A program made the position numbers and the translations under genes. The notes under the pieces were generated by a model. The model worked only from the letters and a program-made list of their open reading frames with translations. It did no database searches and had not been told where the DNA came from. From assembly GCF_000276805.1 (NCBI RefSeq), contig NZ_AKXQ01000016.1, positions 1-64,000 on the forward strand: a stretch of DNA of 64,000 nucleotides. Reading direction: 5' to 3'. This document shows, piece by piece, positions 17,992 through 28,018 of the stretch. The DNA comes from Moritella dasanensis ArB 0140 (lineage in GTDB: Bacteria > Pseudomonadota > Gammaproteobacteria > Enterobacterales > Moritellaceae). Position 1 is the first letter of the stretch. Each line of letters starts with the position of its first letter.

Positions 17992-20100
17992 ATGTCCATT
18001 ATAAAAACAACATTATTGACCAGTGCAACGCTTGCTGTTTCTTGGTCTGCTCTTGCTAATGTAGATAATTTACTTTCAGCACAAAGCTTTACTGGTGCAT
18101 TACTAACCCCTAATGCACAAGTCATCGATTATGGTGATTTTTCGTTGCTTTATGGTCAAGGTGTACCTTACCAAAATCACATTGCTGACCTAGATAATCT
18201 CTTCTTCGCAGCCGGTTTTGCACCAGGTTTCGAAGCTGGTGGTCGTATCGTCACACAAAGTTATTCTTGTAATTTATACACAGAATCAGGTTGTGGCATT
18301 CGCGATCTATCAGCATCCGTTAAGTATCAATTACCTTTTATATATGATTACACGGGCTTCAATTTAGCGGTTGGTGGTCAAGATATTGGTGGCGCAGCCA
18401 ATAACTTCGCAACCTACTATGCCGTAGCAGATTATGAGTTTGATGCTCTACCTGTGCGTTTTAGTGCAGGTTATGGTAAGTCAGATATGACTATGGGTAT
18501 CATGGATGGTCCGTTTGGTTCTATTGAATTACAACCTCTGCCTTTCGTGCAACTTGTTGGTGAATATGACTCAACAGAATTTAATGGCGCAGTAAAAGTC
18601 TTTACACCTGAAGACTTATTGCCCTATGGCGCTCAAGTAGCATTACAGTACCAAGTTTATACCGGTCATGAGTCTGCCAACGCGAGTAAAGAAAATGAGA
18701 CTATGTGGGCATTAAATGCCAGTATGCCATTCATGAACTATAACTTCTCTCAAGCTGAGGCTTACGGGAAAGATAAAACATTAGCATTAAGTGACACCAT
18801 ACACATAGCACAAGCACAAAGTGCATCAGCTAGCTTAACAGAGCTTAAAAAAGCATTGGTTGATGAAGGTTTCATCAACGTACAACTCGGTAGTAAAGAT
18901 ACGAAAGTCATTGTGTCTTTAGAAAACCGTCGCTATAACCATAACCAAATGGATGGTGTCGGTGTAGCACTTGGTATTATCAGTAGCCACTTAGGCAATG
19001 ATATTTATAACGACCTAGGGATTGAAGCGGGCAATCAAGAATTTGAACTATTTACCTTAGTGAATGACATTCCCATGATGCAAGTTAGTGCATCAGCAGT
19101 TTGTTATCGTGATTTTGTCAAAACCGGTGAACCTTGCATTGACATTAAATTTTCAACGTCAATGTTAACCGAAGTCATCAAGGAAGGTAATTGGTTAGAG
19201 ACCAACAACGAATCAGGTTTTGGCCGTACTCAAATTATTTTAGCACCCGCTTTGCAACACCGAGATGCGACAGAATACGGGGTATTTGATTACTCTTTAG
19301 CACTAGCAACTAACGTGTATACAACATTATGGTCTGGTGCAGCGGTTGATGTACGCCATCTCTTACCGGTTTCAAACAGTGATGATTTTGAAGACGGTGA
19401 AATATGGGGGGATAACAATTACGAAAGCGAAATAGATCGTATCTTAATTCATCAAGCATTTCGACTACCCTTTGATGTCACCAATCAATCTTCTTTTGGT
19501 GTAATAGCTGTAGATTATCAAGGGTTTATGAATGAAACCAGCTGGGCATCGCCAGCAGGTCGTCACAGCTTTAACTTCCAAATCAGTCAATTTTCATATA
19601 CTGAAGAACGTAATCAAAACGGTTACTATATTGAAGATAGAGATACTACATTATCAAGTTATACCCTTTCAGTGCCAGAGTTCAACTGGCAGGGTACTGT
19701 GGAAGGTGGTAACTATTGGGGTGGTGATTCTGGTTACAAAATCACATCAACACATTGGTTAGGAGATGCGAAATTAGAAGCAACCTATCAATCAACGACC
19801 GCAGTAAACTCTAATGAAGCAGAAGAGTTTATTTCGTTAGGTGTTTCAATACCATTGACGTTATGGCGTGATATGAAACCGGGTTATGTGCAGTTACGTG
19901 GCACAGATCAATTTACTTATGCTCTACAGACCCGTATTGGTAATTCCCATAACAATCTAAACAATGGTATGGGATCATCAATCAATCTACAACACAGCCT
20001 ATCTCGTCAATATTATAACGATGATAGAATGTCGCCTAAATATTTTGAATCTAATGTTTCTCGATTACGAAATGCATACTTAAAATATTTAACCTTGTAA
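17992..20100 (+). CDS. YjbH-like outer-membrane protein
   Basis: The 702-residue product has a signal peptide (to about 22, SALAN) and then SAQSFTGALLTPNAQVIDYGD, the start pattern of YjbH/GfcD proteins: a short glycine-containing strand followed by LxTPNA. Repeated aromatic beta strands throughout suggest an outer-membrane barrel, probably a double barrel as known for this family. YjbH members sit in exopolysaccharide loci and are thought to help export or anchor a polysaccharide. Here the usual YjbE, YjbF and YjbG partners are missing; the upstream lipoprotein is in the place of YjbF but is not clearly homologous. The C-terminus ends LKYLTL rather than in Phe. Confidence 0.7.
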   Translation: MSIIKTTLLTSATLAVSWSALANVDNLLSAQSFTGALLTPNAQVIDYGDFSLLYGQGVPYQNHIADLDNLFFAAGFAPGFEAGGRIVTQSYSCNLYTESGCGIRDLSASVKYQLPFIYDYTGFNLAVGGQDIGGAANNFATYYAVADYEFDALPVRFSAGYGKSDMTMGIMDGPFGSIELQPLPFVQLVGEYDSTEFNGAVKVFTPEDLLPYGAQVALQYQVYTGHESANASKENETMWALNASMPFMNYNFSQAEAYGKDKTLALSDTIHIAQAQSASASLTELKKALVDEGFINVQLGSKDTKVIVSLENRRYNHNQMDGVGVALGIISSHLGNDIYNDLGIEAGNQEFELFTLVNDIPMMQVSASAVCYRDFVKTGEPCIDIKFSTSMLTEVIKEGNWLETNNESGFGRTQIILAPALQHRDATEYGVFDYSLALATNVYTTLWSGAAVDVRHLLPVSNSDDFEDGEIWGDNNYESEIDRILIHQAFRLPFDVTNQSSFGVIAVDYQGFMNETSWASPAGRHSFNFQISQFSYTEERNQNGYYIEDRDTTLSSYTLSVPEFNWQGTVEGGNYWGGDSGYKITSTHWLGDAKLEATYQSTTAVNSNEAEEFISLGVSIPLTLWRDMKPGYVQLRGTDQFTYALQTRIGNSHNNLNNGMGSSINLQHSLSRQYYNDDRMSPKYFESNVSRLRNAYLKYLTL

Positions 20101-20122
20101 CGATTTATAAAATCTAAATTAC

Positions 20123-20167
20123 AGTACGTGTGCTACGTCTTAAGTAGCCACGTACTCATTCATTTTT
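20123..20167 (+). terminator. Probable terminator of the YjbH-like gene
   Basis: AGTACGTG-T-GCTAC pairs with GTAGC-CACGTACT with one bulge, followed by a CATTCATTTTT tract. Confidence 0.65.
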
Positions 20168-20341
20168 AACAACAACATATAAATTTGTAAAAAACTACCT
20201 CCACTCCCCCCCTATTTTTTCTACACCTTACTCAGATTCGCGACACCAGATTTCCCGCTATTAAACCCTAATCAATCTCATTCATGAGTCTCACGTCCAA
20301 TAAATTATTTAAAATATAATATATTTCACTCTGCAAATACT

Positions 20342-20379
20342 TCAAATAAAAATCAAATAAAAATCAAATAAAAATCAAA
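20342..20379. repeat. 11-bp direct repeat
   Basis: Three copies of TCAAATAAAAA and the first bases of a fourth lie in the gap upstream of the propeller gene. The 11-bp period keeps the A-tracts on nearly the same helix face, which could bend the DNA. Confidence 0.8.
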
Positions 20380-20412
20380 CAAATAATAACGATAAAAGCT
20401 AATTTCATTGAC

Positions 20413-20448
20413 GTGGTTTAGATAAGTGAATGCATTTATCTAAACCAC
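20413..20448. repeat. Long perfect inverted repeat without U tract
   Basis: GTGGTTTAGATAA pairs perfectly with TTATCTAAACCAC, and the stem extends to about 16 bp with a four-base loop. No T run follows on the plus strand (CCCATGCC), so a terminator is unlikely there. It is about 130 bases before the propeller gene and could be an operator or an RNA leader stem. The rest of the 480-base gap shows nothing else. Confidence 0.75.
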
Positions 20449-20579
20449 CCCATGCCAAACTCTATGCTGTTAACTACATTTATTAAGTATTAAACAACGA
20501 TAATATCTAAAAGAATGGAAGTCTGCGGAATATTATACGCCACAATATTGTGACACCGTAAAATAACGAGTAGGCTTCT

Positions 20580-23321
20580 ATGTTAAAAAACATTGTGACA
20601 AAACTGATTATTACATCCCTCTTAGTTTCTAGCGTATTGTTCTATTATTTTCAAACGCCTTATTGCGGTGCTGTATTTGATTCTGTTCGTAGAAATATAC
20701 TCAACGGCCTTCCTCTAGATACCATTGAAGAACTCCAAGCAAAACGTAGTGTGACACTGCTCGATTTATGTCAAATGCCGATCTCGAAATTAAACCGTTC
20801 ACTCACTAAATTAGCCATGCCTAAACCTGATCATCCCGGAGAAGCCAAAGCCTTCCGTCATCTGTATAAATTGAGTCAAGATAACAAAATCAATGTCGAT
20901 GAATTACAAAAAGTTCAGCCACAGATGCACGATCTGCGTCGACAAAACTATGCCGATGCAGGGAGCAATACTATGTCATGGCAATCTTTAGGCCCAGGTA
21001 ATATAGGGGGCCGTATTCGTTCAGTCGCATTTGATCCTGATGACTCCAGCCATATTTATATTGGCTCAGTAGCTGGTGGCATTTGGTCAAGTAAAAACAG
21101 TGGTGATAATTGGCAACCACAAGATGATTTCATGACTAATCTTTCAGTAAGCAGCATCATATTTGATCCAAATAACAGTGATGTTATGTACGCAGGCACA
21201 GGAGAAGGTGTTTTTAATACAGAACAAATTCGGGGTTTAGGTATTTTCAAATCGACCAATAAAGGACAAACGTGGAATGCCTTATTTTCAACACAAGACA
21301 ACACCGATTTTTATTGGGTTAATCGACTAGCTAGCCGAAACAATGATTCTGCGGTGATTGCCGCAACGCATACTGGTATTTTTGTTTCTAATGATGGTGG
21401 AGTAAATTGGAGCAAAACTTACCAGGGAAGGAGTAATGATGTTGATGTAAATCCCGATAATGATAACAAACTCGTTGCGGGGACTTGGTCTGGACTTCTC
21501 TACTCGCAAGATAGTGGTTTAAGCTGGATAGTGGCACAAGGACTGGAGCACATTAATAACGCTCGAATAGAAACAGCTTATGCCCATTCCAACACTGACG
21601 TTGTGTTTGCATCTGTTGATCATAATTCAGGGGAGTTGTGGAAAAGTAACGATGGAGGACTTTCATATCAATTGATTAATAGTGGCTTATCCTATCTTGG
21701 CGTACAAGGTTGGTATGATAACGCATTGTGGGTCGACCCGTTAAATGAAAACCATCTCATCATCGGTGGTATTGATCTATGGCGTAGTACTGATGGTGGG
21801 GTTAATTTTAGTAAAATAAGTACTTGGTGGCAAGCGCCTCACTCTGCACACGCAGACCATCACTTTATTATTCATCATCCCGATTACGACGGAGTAAATA
21901 ATCAACGTTTATTCTTTGCCAATGACGGTGGTATGTATGAAACCCCTGATATATCTGTCGCTAAAGGTGGAACTGGTTGGAAAGAGCTTAATAATAATTT
22001 ATCCATAACTCAATTTTATAGCATTGCTGTCAGTCGTAGCGGTAAACTGATCGGTGGAGCGCAGGATAATGGCACACTAGTGTATAAAGGTGATAGCGAA
22101 AAGTGGAGAGATATACACGGAGGTGACGGCGGCTTCTCAGCTGCAGATCCTAACGATGAACGTTATTTATATGGTGAACATGTTTACTTACGCCTACATC
22201 GCAGCAGTGACGGGGGCGCCAGTACACAGAGTATTTATACAGATGACATGATCAATGACAAGCCTAATTTTATTGCGCCATTCATTCTTGATCCCAACAA
22301 CGCCAATCGAATGCTTGCTGGTTCACGTCAGCTCTGGTTAAGTAATGATGTCAAAGCTGTAAACCCTAAGTGGACAAGCATTAAAGTAGCAACAGAGGGC
22401 CTCTCACCTATTAGTGCTATAGCCATCCCCTCAAGTGATAGTAATACCATTTATATTGGTCATAATGATGGTTCACTTTTCAAAACGGATAATGCCACGG
22501 CACAACAACCTGAGTGGATAGATATTAGTGGGGCAAACTTACCACAACGGTATTTAACACGCATAACGGTTAGTCCTGTGAATAAAAACATTCTGTTCAT
22601 ATCGTTTGGTGGTTATGAAGAAGATAATTTGTGGCTATCTACGGACGGGGGATTAAATTGGAATAGCAGTACAGGTTCAGAATTAGGCCCATTACCGCCA
22701 GCGCCAATTAGAGCCATAGCTATACATCCCATCGATCATAACTGGATATATATTGGTAACGAAGTCGGCATATTTACGAGCAATGATTATGGTCGCAATT
22801 GGACCTTGGAGCCTAGTGCCCCAGCTAATGTATCCATAGATGAATTAGCTTGGGGGGATAACGCGATACTCTATGCAGCCACACATGGACGCGGCATCTT
22901 TACTGCAAATACAAATTCAGTTATTCCAGATGCATTTTATTTTGAAGATAAGTTAGATGCCCCCATAAACAGCTTAATAGAAAGTGAGAAGAAAGTCATA
23001 AGAGGTCTCATCGACAACAGTTCTATAGCAATCGTTAATGGTGAATACTCAAAGAATTGTACAGGTAATTACACTAATACGGCAGGATATATAAATAACG
23101 GTGATACGCTTTGCTTAAGGCATCAGAGTGCTGAAAAACATGAAATGAAAGTAACCACTGAATTAAAACTGGGGCTATTGGCATTTACATTTCAATCACA
23201 AACGACAACAAATATTACTCCTAATGTTTCGAATAACAAAAGTGGAGGGAGTATTCCAATTATATCATTAATACTATTAACTATAATGTTAGGTTTAAAA
23301 CTAAAAAACCCAGTCAATTGA
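20580..23321 (+). CDS. Secreted BNR/sortilin-type beta-propeller protein with GlyGly-CTERM-like tail
   Basis: The 913-residue protein has an N-terminal signal or anchor (about 8-24), a helical leader to about 130, and then many BNR-type repeats, seen as DGG-x-W or SxDGGxN motifs (SGDNW, NKGQTW, DGGVNW, DGGLNW, DYGRNW). These make one or two beta-propellers like those of VPS10/sortilin or xyloglucanase-type proteins. Residues about 800-880 resemble a small domain often found just before GlyGly-CTERM tails (NGEYS, NNGDTLCLRH). The last 25 residues are SGGS, a hydrophobic helix and a short basic end, as for rhombosortase substrates exported by type II secretion. No catalytic residues are clear, so enzymatic function is open. 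Confidence 0.75.
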   Translation: MLKNIVTKLIITSLLVSSVLFYYFQTPYCGAVFDSVRRNILNGLPLDTIEELQAKRSVTLLDLCQMPISKLNRSLTKLAMPKPDHPGEAKAFRHLYKLSQDNKINVDELQKVQPQMHDLRRQNYADAGSNTMSWQSLGPGNIGGRIRSVAFDPDDSSHIYIGSVAGGIWSSKNSGDNWQPQDDFMTNLSVSSIIFDPNNSDVMYAGTGEGVFNTEQIRGLGIFKSTNKGQTWNALFSTQDNTDFYWVNRLASRNNDSAVIAATHTGIFVSNDGGVNWSKTYQGRSNDVDVNPDNDNKLVAGTWSGLLYSQDSGLSWIVAQGLEHINNARIETAYAHSNTDVVFASVDHNSGELWKSNDGGLSYQLINSGLSYLGVQGWYDNALWVDPLNENHLIIGGIDLWRSTDGGVNFSKISTWWQAPHSAHADHHFIIHHPDYDGVNNQRLFFANDGGMYETPDISVAKGGTGWKELNNNLSITQFYSIAVSRSGKLIGGAQDNGTLVYKGDSEKWRDIHGGDGGFSAADPNDERYLYGEHVYLRLHRSSDGGASTQSIYTDDMINDKPNFIAPFILDPNNANRMLAGSRQLWLSNDVKAVNPKWTSIKVATEGLSPISAIAIPSSDSNTIYIGHNDGSLFKTDNATAQQPEWIDISGANLPQRYLTRITVSPVNKNILFISFGGYEEDNLWLSTDGGLNWNSSTGSELGPLPPAPIRAIAIHPIDHNWIYIGNEVGIFTSNDYGRNWTLEPSAPANVSIDELAWGDNAILYAATHGRGIFTANTNSVIPDAFYFEDKLDAPINSLIESEKKVIRGLIDNSSIAIVNGEYSKNCTGNYTNTAGYINNGDTLCLRHQSAEKHEMKVTTELKLGLLAFTFQSQTTTNITPNVSNNKSGGSIPIISLILLTIMLGLKLKNPVN

Positions 23322-23328
23322 CTGGGTT
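23301..23328 (-). terminator. Porin terminator lying inside the end of the convergent gene
   Basis: AACCCAGTCAA-TTGACTGGGTT is a perfect 22-base palindrome at 23307-23328. On the minus strand it is followed by a T6 run, so it is a classic terminator for the porin. The TGA stop of the propeller gene (23319-23321) lies in it, so the last codons of that gene are part of the hairpin. Confidence 0.88.
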
Positions 23329-23360
23329 AATAAGTGTTTTATATTCAACTAATCAAGTGA

Positions 23361-24317
23361 TTAGAAGTATACACGAGCACCTACCCAAAGAGTATCTTCA
23401 GTTTTGTCTTTACGAGATGCTGTTGCAACATCACGGTCACTTGAGTTGAACTCAACGTAAGTTTTAACATCTTTAGCGATTTCATAATCAGCACCAACAA
23501 CTAGTTCAGAACCTTCGTCAGATTTTGCATCGCCATCTAGGATATCGTATGAACCATATACACTTGCTTGACCTAGTGCGTATTTAGCACCCAGACCGTA
23601 TGCTGAAGTGTCTGCATTATCAACATCTAGCGCTTGATATTGAGCACCTAACGTTAATGCGTCAAGAGAGTATTGAACGCCTACGATGATAGAAGAGTTA
23701 TCAACTAATGGCGTAGCTGTGCCTTTTTGGTCGTTTGCCATAGTGTATGCAACACCTAGAGAAAGACCTGCAACGTCATAAGTACCACCAAGAGTGTAAG
23801 TATCTTGGTTGATTAAACCAACAACAACCTTAGCGCCGCCGAATGTTTTAGTATATTCAAGTTGATCTTCAGTACCTGAACCAGCAGCATTTGTTTGGAA
23901 GGCATAAACGCCATTCTCGTATGAGAAATCGTTCGATACTAAATCATCACCTAAGCCAAGTTTGTTACCAAGAACAAGTTTACCGTATACGTCATGTTCT
24001 AGACCTAGGAAAGCATTGTTGATGAATAGACCATCAGTTTTACTCTCAACGCCTGAACTGTTTTTCTTAGTCATGTCGCCAGTGTATTTAATTTCCATTT
24101 GGCCGAAAGCTTTAAGACCATCATCTAGTTCTTTAGCTACTTTAATATCGAAACGTGAACCAGCATCTTCAAAATTAACAGCATCAGAATTGTCAATAAC
24201 AACGTGACCACGGAAAGAACCACCAAGAGATACTGAAGTACCTTCGTTGTTATAAACTTCAGCAGCGTTTGCAGCGCCAGCTAGTAAGATTGCAGTAGCA
24301 AGAATAGTCTTTTTCAT
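23361..24317 (-). CDS. Gram-negative general porin, OmpU/OmpC-like
   Basis: This 318-residue protein starts with a typical signal peptide (MKKTILATAILLAGAANAAE, cleavage after ANA). The mature part begins EVYNNEGTSVSLGGSFRGH, as in Vibrio and Photobacterium OmpU/OmpL-type 16-strand porins, and ends LWVGARVYF with the terminal Phe. Acidic Asp/Glu-rich loops are present. It would form trimeric channels for small hydrophilic solutes in the outer membrane. The ribosome site AAGGATTT is strong. A long upstream region of 700 bases suggests complex control, as is usual for major porins. Its terminator overlaps the next gene's end. Confidence 0.9.
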   Translation of the reverse strand: MKKTILATAILLAGAANAAEVYNNEGTSVSLGGSFRGHVVIDNSDAVNFEDAGSRFDIKVAKELDDGLKAFGQMEIKYTGDMTKKNSSGVESKTDGLFINNAFLGLEHDVYGKLVLGNKLGLGDDLVSNDFSYENGVYAFQTNAAGSGTEDQLEYTKTFGGAKVVVGLINQDTYTLGGTYDVAGLSLGVAYTMANDQKGTATPLVDNSSIIVGVQYSLDALTLGAQYQALDVDNADTSAYGLGAKYALGQASVYGSYDILDGDAKSDEGSELVVGADYEIAKDVKTYVEFNSSDRDVATASRKDKTEDTLWVGARVYF

Positions 24318-24948
24318 TTTGAAATCCTTTATGATTTATAAGTTAACTCACTCATTACTTGAATCTCTCTCTGAGATGATTCCATCCGGTAATGATTGGT
24401 TAAACCAAGAGTTAATGTATTCTAACAAATAGCGTGTTAAACCCACAATTCATCTGAATAACTCATTTGAATAAGATTTAACAACTACGCTTAAAACTTG
24501 GTATAGATTATAGTCATAATAATTTCATGAAAACTATAAGGAAAATCAATAAGAGGTCAAAACTAAGATCGCGGGCACATAAAGAGGTATGACAAGAAGA
24601 AAATTCTTGACAATATTTAGTTAAATAAATTATTGCGAGGGTTTAATATAAACTAAACGCTTAAAAAAAAAGCATTTATGACTACTTTATGACAGAAGCA
24701 ATAGTTTGCAGTTATTCTGCTAATTAGTAAGAACAGCAAAACAACTAAAAGTTCAATTCATTTTAATTCTATACCATTTAATCTAATCTAATTATTTAGG
24801 GTTAGCTTCTGTTCCTAAAGATTAGAATAGTATGAATTTTTAACAACGCTTGTTTCTTCTATTATATAGATAAAATAATATTCACAGTATTTAGACCCTG
24901 ATCACTAAACTAAACTAACCCACTTCTAACTTTCGATGATTAGCAGGC
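24318..24948. other. Long gap upstream of the porin
   Basis: About 630 AT-rich bases. On the minus strand a TATAAT hexamer (24507-24512) could be a porin -10 box about 190 bases from the start, but no good -35 matches it. On the plus strand a TTGACA at about 24607 has no convincing -10. No open frame or RNA structure is evident. A small regulatory RNA is possible but not supported. Confidence 0.35.
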
Positions 24949-24980
24949 AAAAAAATACCCCAGCATTACTGAGGTATTTT
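24949..24980. terminator. Terminator of topA, probably bidirectional
   Basis: On the minus strand AATACC-T-CAG pairs with CTG-GGGTATT and is followed by a long T run. On the plus strand a TTTT follows as well. Confidence 0.8.
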
Positions 24981-25031
24981 ATAAAGCTATCTAGCTTATG
25001 AAAGCATAATGTAAGCGCTAAAAAAGACTAA

Positions 25032-27698
25032 CTACTTTTCAGTTGCAGGCTTTTTCTTCTTAACGGCTTTCTTCTTCTCTTCTTGAACCCATTTACCAGC
25101 GATGTAATGTGCTGTCCAACCCGTGGCCTTCTTCTCCACCTCGGTCATCACATATTGTTCTTTGGTTTTACGGCTAAAGCGTACTATCGCTTTATTACCT
25201 GCAGGGTCTTGCACTGGTGCATCAGCTAAGTAATAAAACTTCTCTGAAATACGGTCTCTGAAGCGAACTAGCTCTTCAATACGCGGAGCACGGGTCTCAC
25301 GAGATTTAGGGAACGTATTCGCGGCGAGGAAGATTCCGGCAGCACCATCACGTAGCACAAAGTAAGCATCCGATTTTTCGCATTCCAATTCAGGTAGGAA
25401 AACAGGATCTTCTTTTGGCGGCGCAACTTCACCACTTTTTAGGATCTTACGCGTATTCTTACATTCTTCGTTAGTACAGCCCATGTACTTGCCGAAACGG
25501 CCATTTTTAAGCTGCATATCATTCATACAACGGTCACACTCAACTACAGGGCCATCATAGCCTTTTAGTTTGAATTCACCTTTCTCGACTTCGTAACCAG
25601 TACATTCAGGGTTATTACCACAAACATGCAGTTTACGCGTTTCGTCGATCAGGTAGCTATCCATTGCGGTGCTACATTTAGGACAACGACGTTTTGCCAT
25701 AAGCGCTTCAGTTTCAGCATTCTCATTTAGCAAATCAATCGCTTCTTCACCAGAAACAAGATTGATGGTTTTCTTACAACGTTCTTTCGGTGGCAAGTTA
25801 TAACCAGCACAACCAAGGAATACCCCAGTCGTCGCGGTACGGATCCCCATCTCACGTTGGCATGTTGGACATTCAATATCCGTGATAACCATTTCGTTCG
25901 AGCGCATACCGCCTTCAGCCACTTCAGAACCGGCTTTTATCAGCTGCTTCTTAAAGTCACCAAAGAATTCATTCAGTACATCAATCCAGTTAAGCTTGCC
26001 TTCAGCAACCCCATCAAGTTGAGACTCCATGCTTGCGGTGAAATCGAAATTCATCAACTCTTCAAAACTTTCGGTCAAACGTTCAGTAACAATCTCACCC
26101 ATTTTCTCAGCAAAGAAACGACGGTTTTCAGATTTCACATAACCACGGTCTTGAATTGTAGTAATAATCGACGCATACGTCGATGGACGACCAATGCCAC
26201 GTTTCTCTAATTCTTTAACCAACGACGCTTCATTAAAACGCGCAGGCGGCTTAGTGAAGTGTTGCAGTGGATCAACTGTTATCAACTCAAGCGCTTCACC
26301 GGCTTCAAGCACAGGTAAATTACTTTCGTCTTCAGACTTCTTGCTCATTGGTGGCAATGCTTTAGTCCAACCAGGGAAACGCATAGTACGTCCCTTCGCG
26401 GTAAGCTGATACTCGCCAGCAGCAATGATCAATTTAGTTGAATCGTATTGCGCAGGTACCATTTGACAAGCAACAAACTGACGCCAAATTAATTCGTATA
26501 ATTTCTTCGCATCATCATCCATACCTTGCAGATCGCCAGACATAACAGTGACGTCTGAAGGTCGGATCGCTTCATGGGCTTCTTGTGCGCCTTTTTTCGA
26601 ACCGTATACATTCGGCTCTTCAGGTAAATACTCTTTACCGTATTTTGTTTCAATGAAACCACGGGCACTTTCTACAGCATCTTTACTCAAATTTGTTGAG
26701 TCAGTACGCATGTAGGTAATGTAACCACCTTCATATAAACGTTGCGCTAAGCCCATCGTACGCTTAACACCATAGCTATGACGCGTACTTGCCGCCTGCT
26801 GTAGCGTTGATGTAATGAATGGTGCTTTGGGTTTACTGCTTGTCGCTCTGTCATCACGTTTTAATAACGAGTAACTGGCATTTTGTAAGTCAGTAACCGC
26901 TTTCGTCGCTTGCGCTTCATTAACAGGTTTAAATGCTTCACCGGCATATTTAACCGCTTCAACACGTAATGGTTCACCAAGCGAAGTCACTAAGTCTGTA
27001 TGGATATCCCAAAACTCTTCTGGGATGAACGCTTTAATATCACGTTCTTTGTCTACGATTAAACGCACTGCTACCGACTGAACACGTCCAGCAGACAAAC
27101 CACGGGCAATCTTCTGCCAAAGTAACGGAGACACCATGTAGCCAACAACACGATCTAAGAAACGACGCGCTTGTTGTGCGTTAACACAATCAATGTTCAA
27201 TTCTGACGGTTGTTTAAATGCTTCTTGGATCGCTGTTTTTGTAATTTCGTTAAACGTAACACGTTGAAAACGAGAATCATCACCACCAATAATTTCCCGC
27301 AGGTGCCATGCAATCGCTTCACCCTCGCGGTCTAAATCGGTTGCGAGATAGATGATGTCTGCTTTTTCAGCCAGTTGTTGTAATTCGGCAACGACTTTTT
27401 CTTTACCAGGCAAAATCTGATAGGTTGCTGCCCAATCATTTTCTGGGTCTATCCCCATACGGGAATATAACGCTTTTTTATCACGTTTTTGTTTAAATGC
27501 AGCTTTGGCTTCAGGCGTCATGCCTTTAGTTTGCTGAGCAAGCGTCGGTGCGCCAGCTCGTTTTGTAGCTGCACCGCCACTTGTCGGTAAATCACGTACG
27601 TGACCCACACTTGACTTAACAATGTAGTCTTTACCGAGATATTTATTGATGGTCTTCGCTTTTGCTGGCGATTCCACAATTACTAGAGATCTTCCCAT
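25032..27698 (-). CDS. topA: DNA topoisomerase I
   Basis: The 888-residue type IA topoisomerase relaxes negative supercoils. The TOPRIM domain begins [18 protein letters not shown] and has the metal-binding [14 protein letters not shown] at 121-134. The catalytic tyrosine is Tyr329 in ITYMRTDST. Conserved [14 protein letters not shown] (201-214) and [16 protein letters not shown] are in place. The C-terminal third has three zinc-ribbon cysteine sets (CPTC, CPKC, CDRC and partners), and the end is lysine-rich. Length and order are as in E. coli (865). sohB and yciK next door reproduce the enterobacterial neighbourhood. Confidence 0.98.
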   Translation of the reverse strand: MGRSLVIVESPAKAKTINKYLGKDYIVKSSVGHVRDLPTSGGAATKRAGAPTLAQQTKGMTPEAKAAFKQKRDKKALYSRMGIDPENDWAATYQILPGKEKVVAELQQLAEKADIIYLATDLDREGEAIAWHLREIIGGDDSRFQRVTFNEITKTAIQEAFKQPSELNIDCVNAQQARRFLDRVVGYMVSPLLWQKIARGLSAGRVQSVAVRLIVDKERDIKAFIPEEFWDIHTDLVTSLGEPLRVEAVKYAGEAFKPVNEAQATKAVTDLQNASYSLLKRDDRATSSKPKAPFITSTLQQAASTRHSYGVKRTMGLAQRLYEGGYITYMRTDSTNLSKDAVESARGFIETKYGKEYLPEEPNVYGSKKGAQEAHEAIRPSDVTVMSGDLQGMDDDAKKLYELIWRQFVACQMVPAQYDSTKLIIAAGEYQLTAKGRTMRFPGWTKALPPMSKKSEDESNLPVLEAGEALELITVDPLQHFTKPPARFNEASLVKELEKRGIGRPSTYASIITTIQDRGYVKSENRRFFAEKMGEIVTERLTESFEELMNFDFTASMESQLDGVAEGKLNWIDVLNEFFGDFKKQLIKAGSEVAEGGMRSNEMVITDIECPTCQREMGIRTATTGVFLGCAGYNLPPKERCKKTINLVSGEEAIDLLNENAETEALMAKRRCPKCSTAMDSYLIDETRKLHVCGNNPECTGYEVEKGEFKLKGYDGPVVECDRCMNDMQLKNGRFGKYMGCTNEECKNTRKILKSGEVAPPKEDPVFLPELECEKSDAYFVLRDGAAGIFLAANTFPKSRETRAPRIEELVRFRDRISEKFYYLADAPVQDPAGNKAIVRFSRKTKEQYVMTEVEKKATGWTAHYIAGKWVQEEKKKAVKKKKPATEK

Positions 27699-28018
27699 AC
27701 AGACGGATTCTTTTAATTTATGAATAATATGAAATTGATGAATGCTATTGATATCAAATCACTTAATAATAACCAAAAAGTGATATTGAATAACTGCGTT
27801 CTATTTATATATATACATTGAATATACTTATAGTAGTCAATATTTTTTTAATTATTTTTCTAATGCTTAGTATTCGTACAAAAACATACCACTAACGTAG
27901 CAACGAAAACCCAGACTAAAACACCGAAAATAAATAAAAATCAACTAAATGGACTGCAGTTTATCAATACATTAGTTTTATGCACCAATCTGTCTTTTGC
28001 AATTAAGTACTTACAATT
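27699..28018. other. Gap between sohB and topA
   Basis: About 320 bases, very AT-rich, with alternating TA runs near 27810-27850. It probably holds the topA promoter. I see no terminator for sohB and no open frame. Confidence 0.4.

Noticed and set aside
24600-24640. Plus-strand promoter TTGACA for a small RNA
   Set aside because: No convincing -10 and no terminator or structure downstream.
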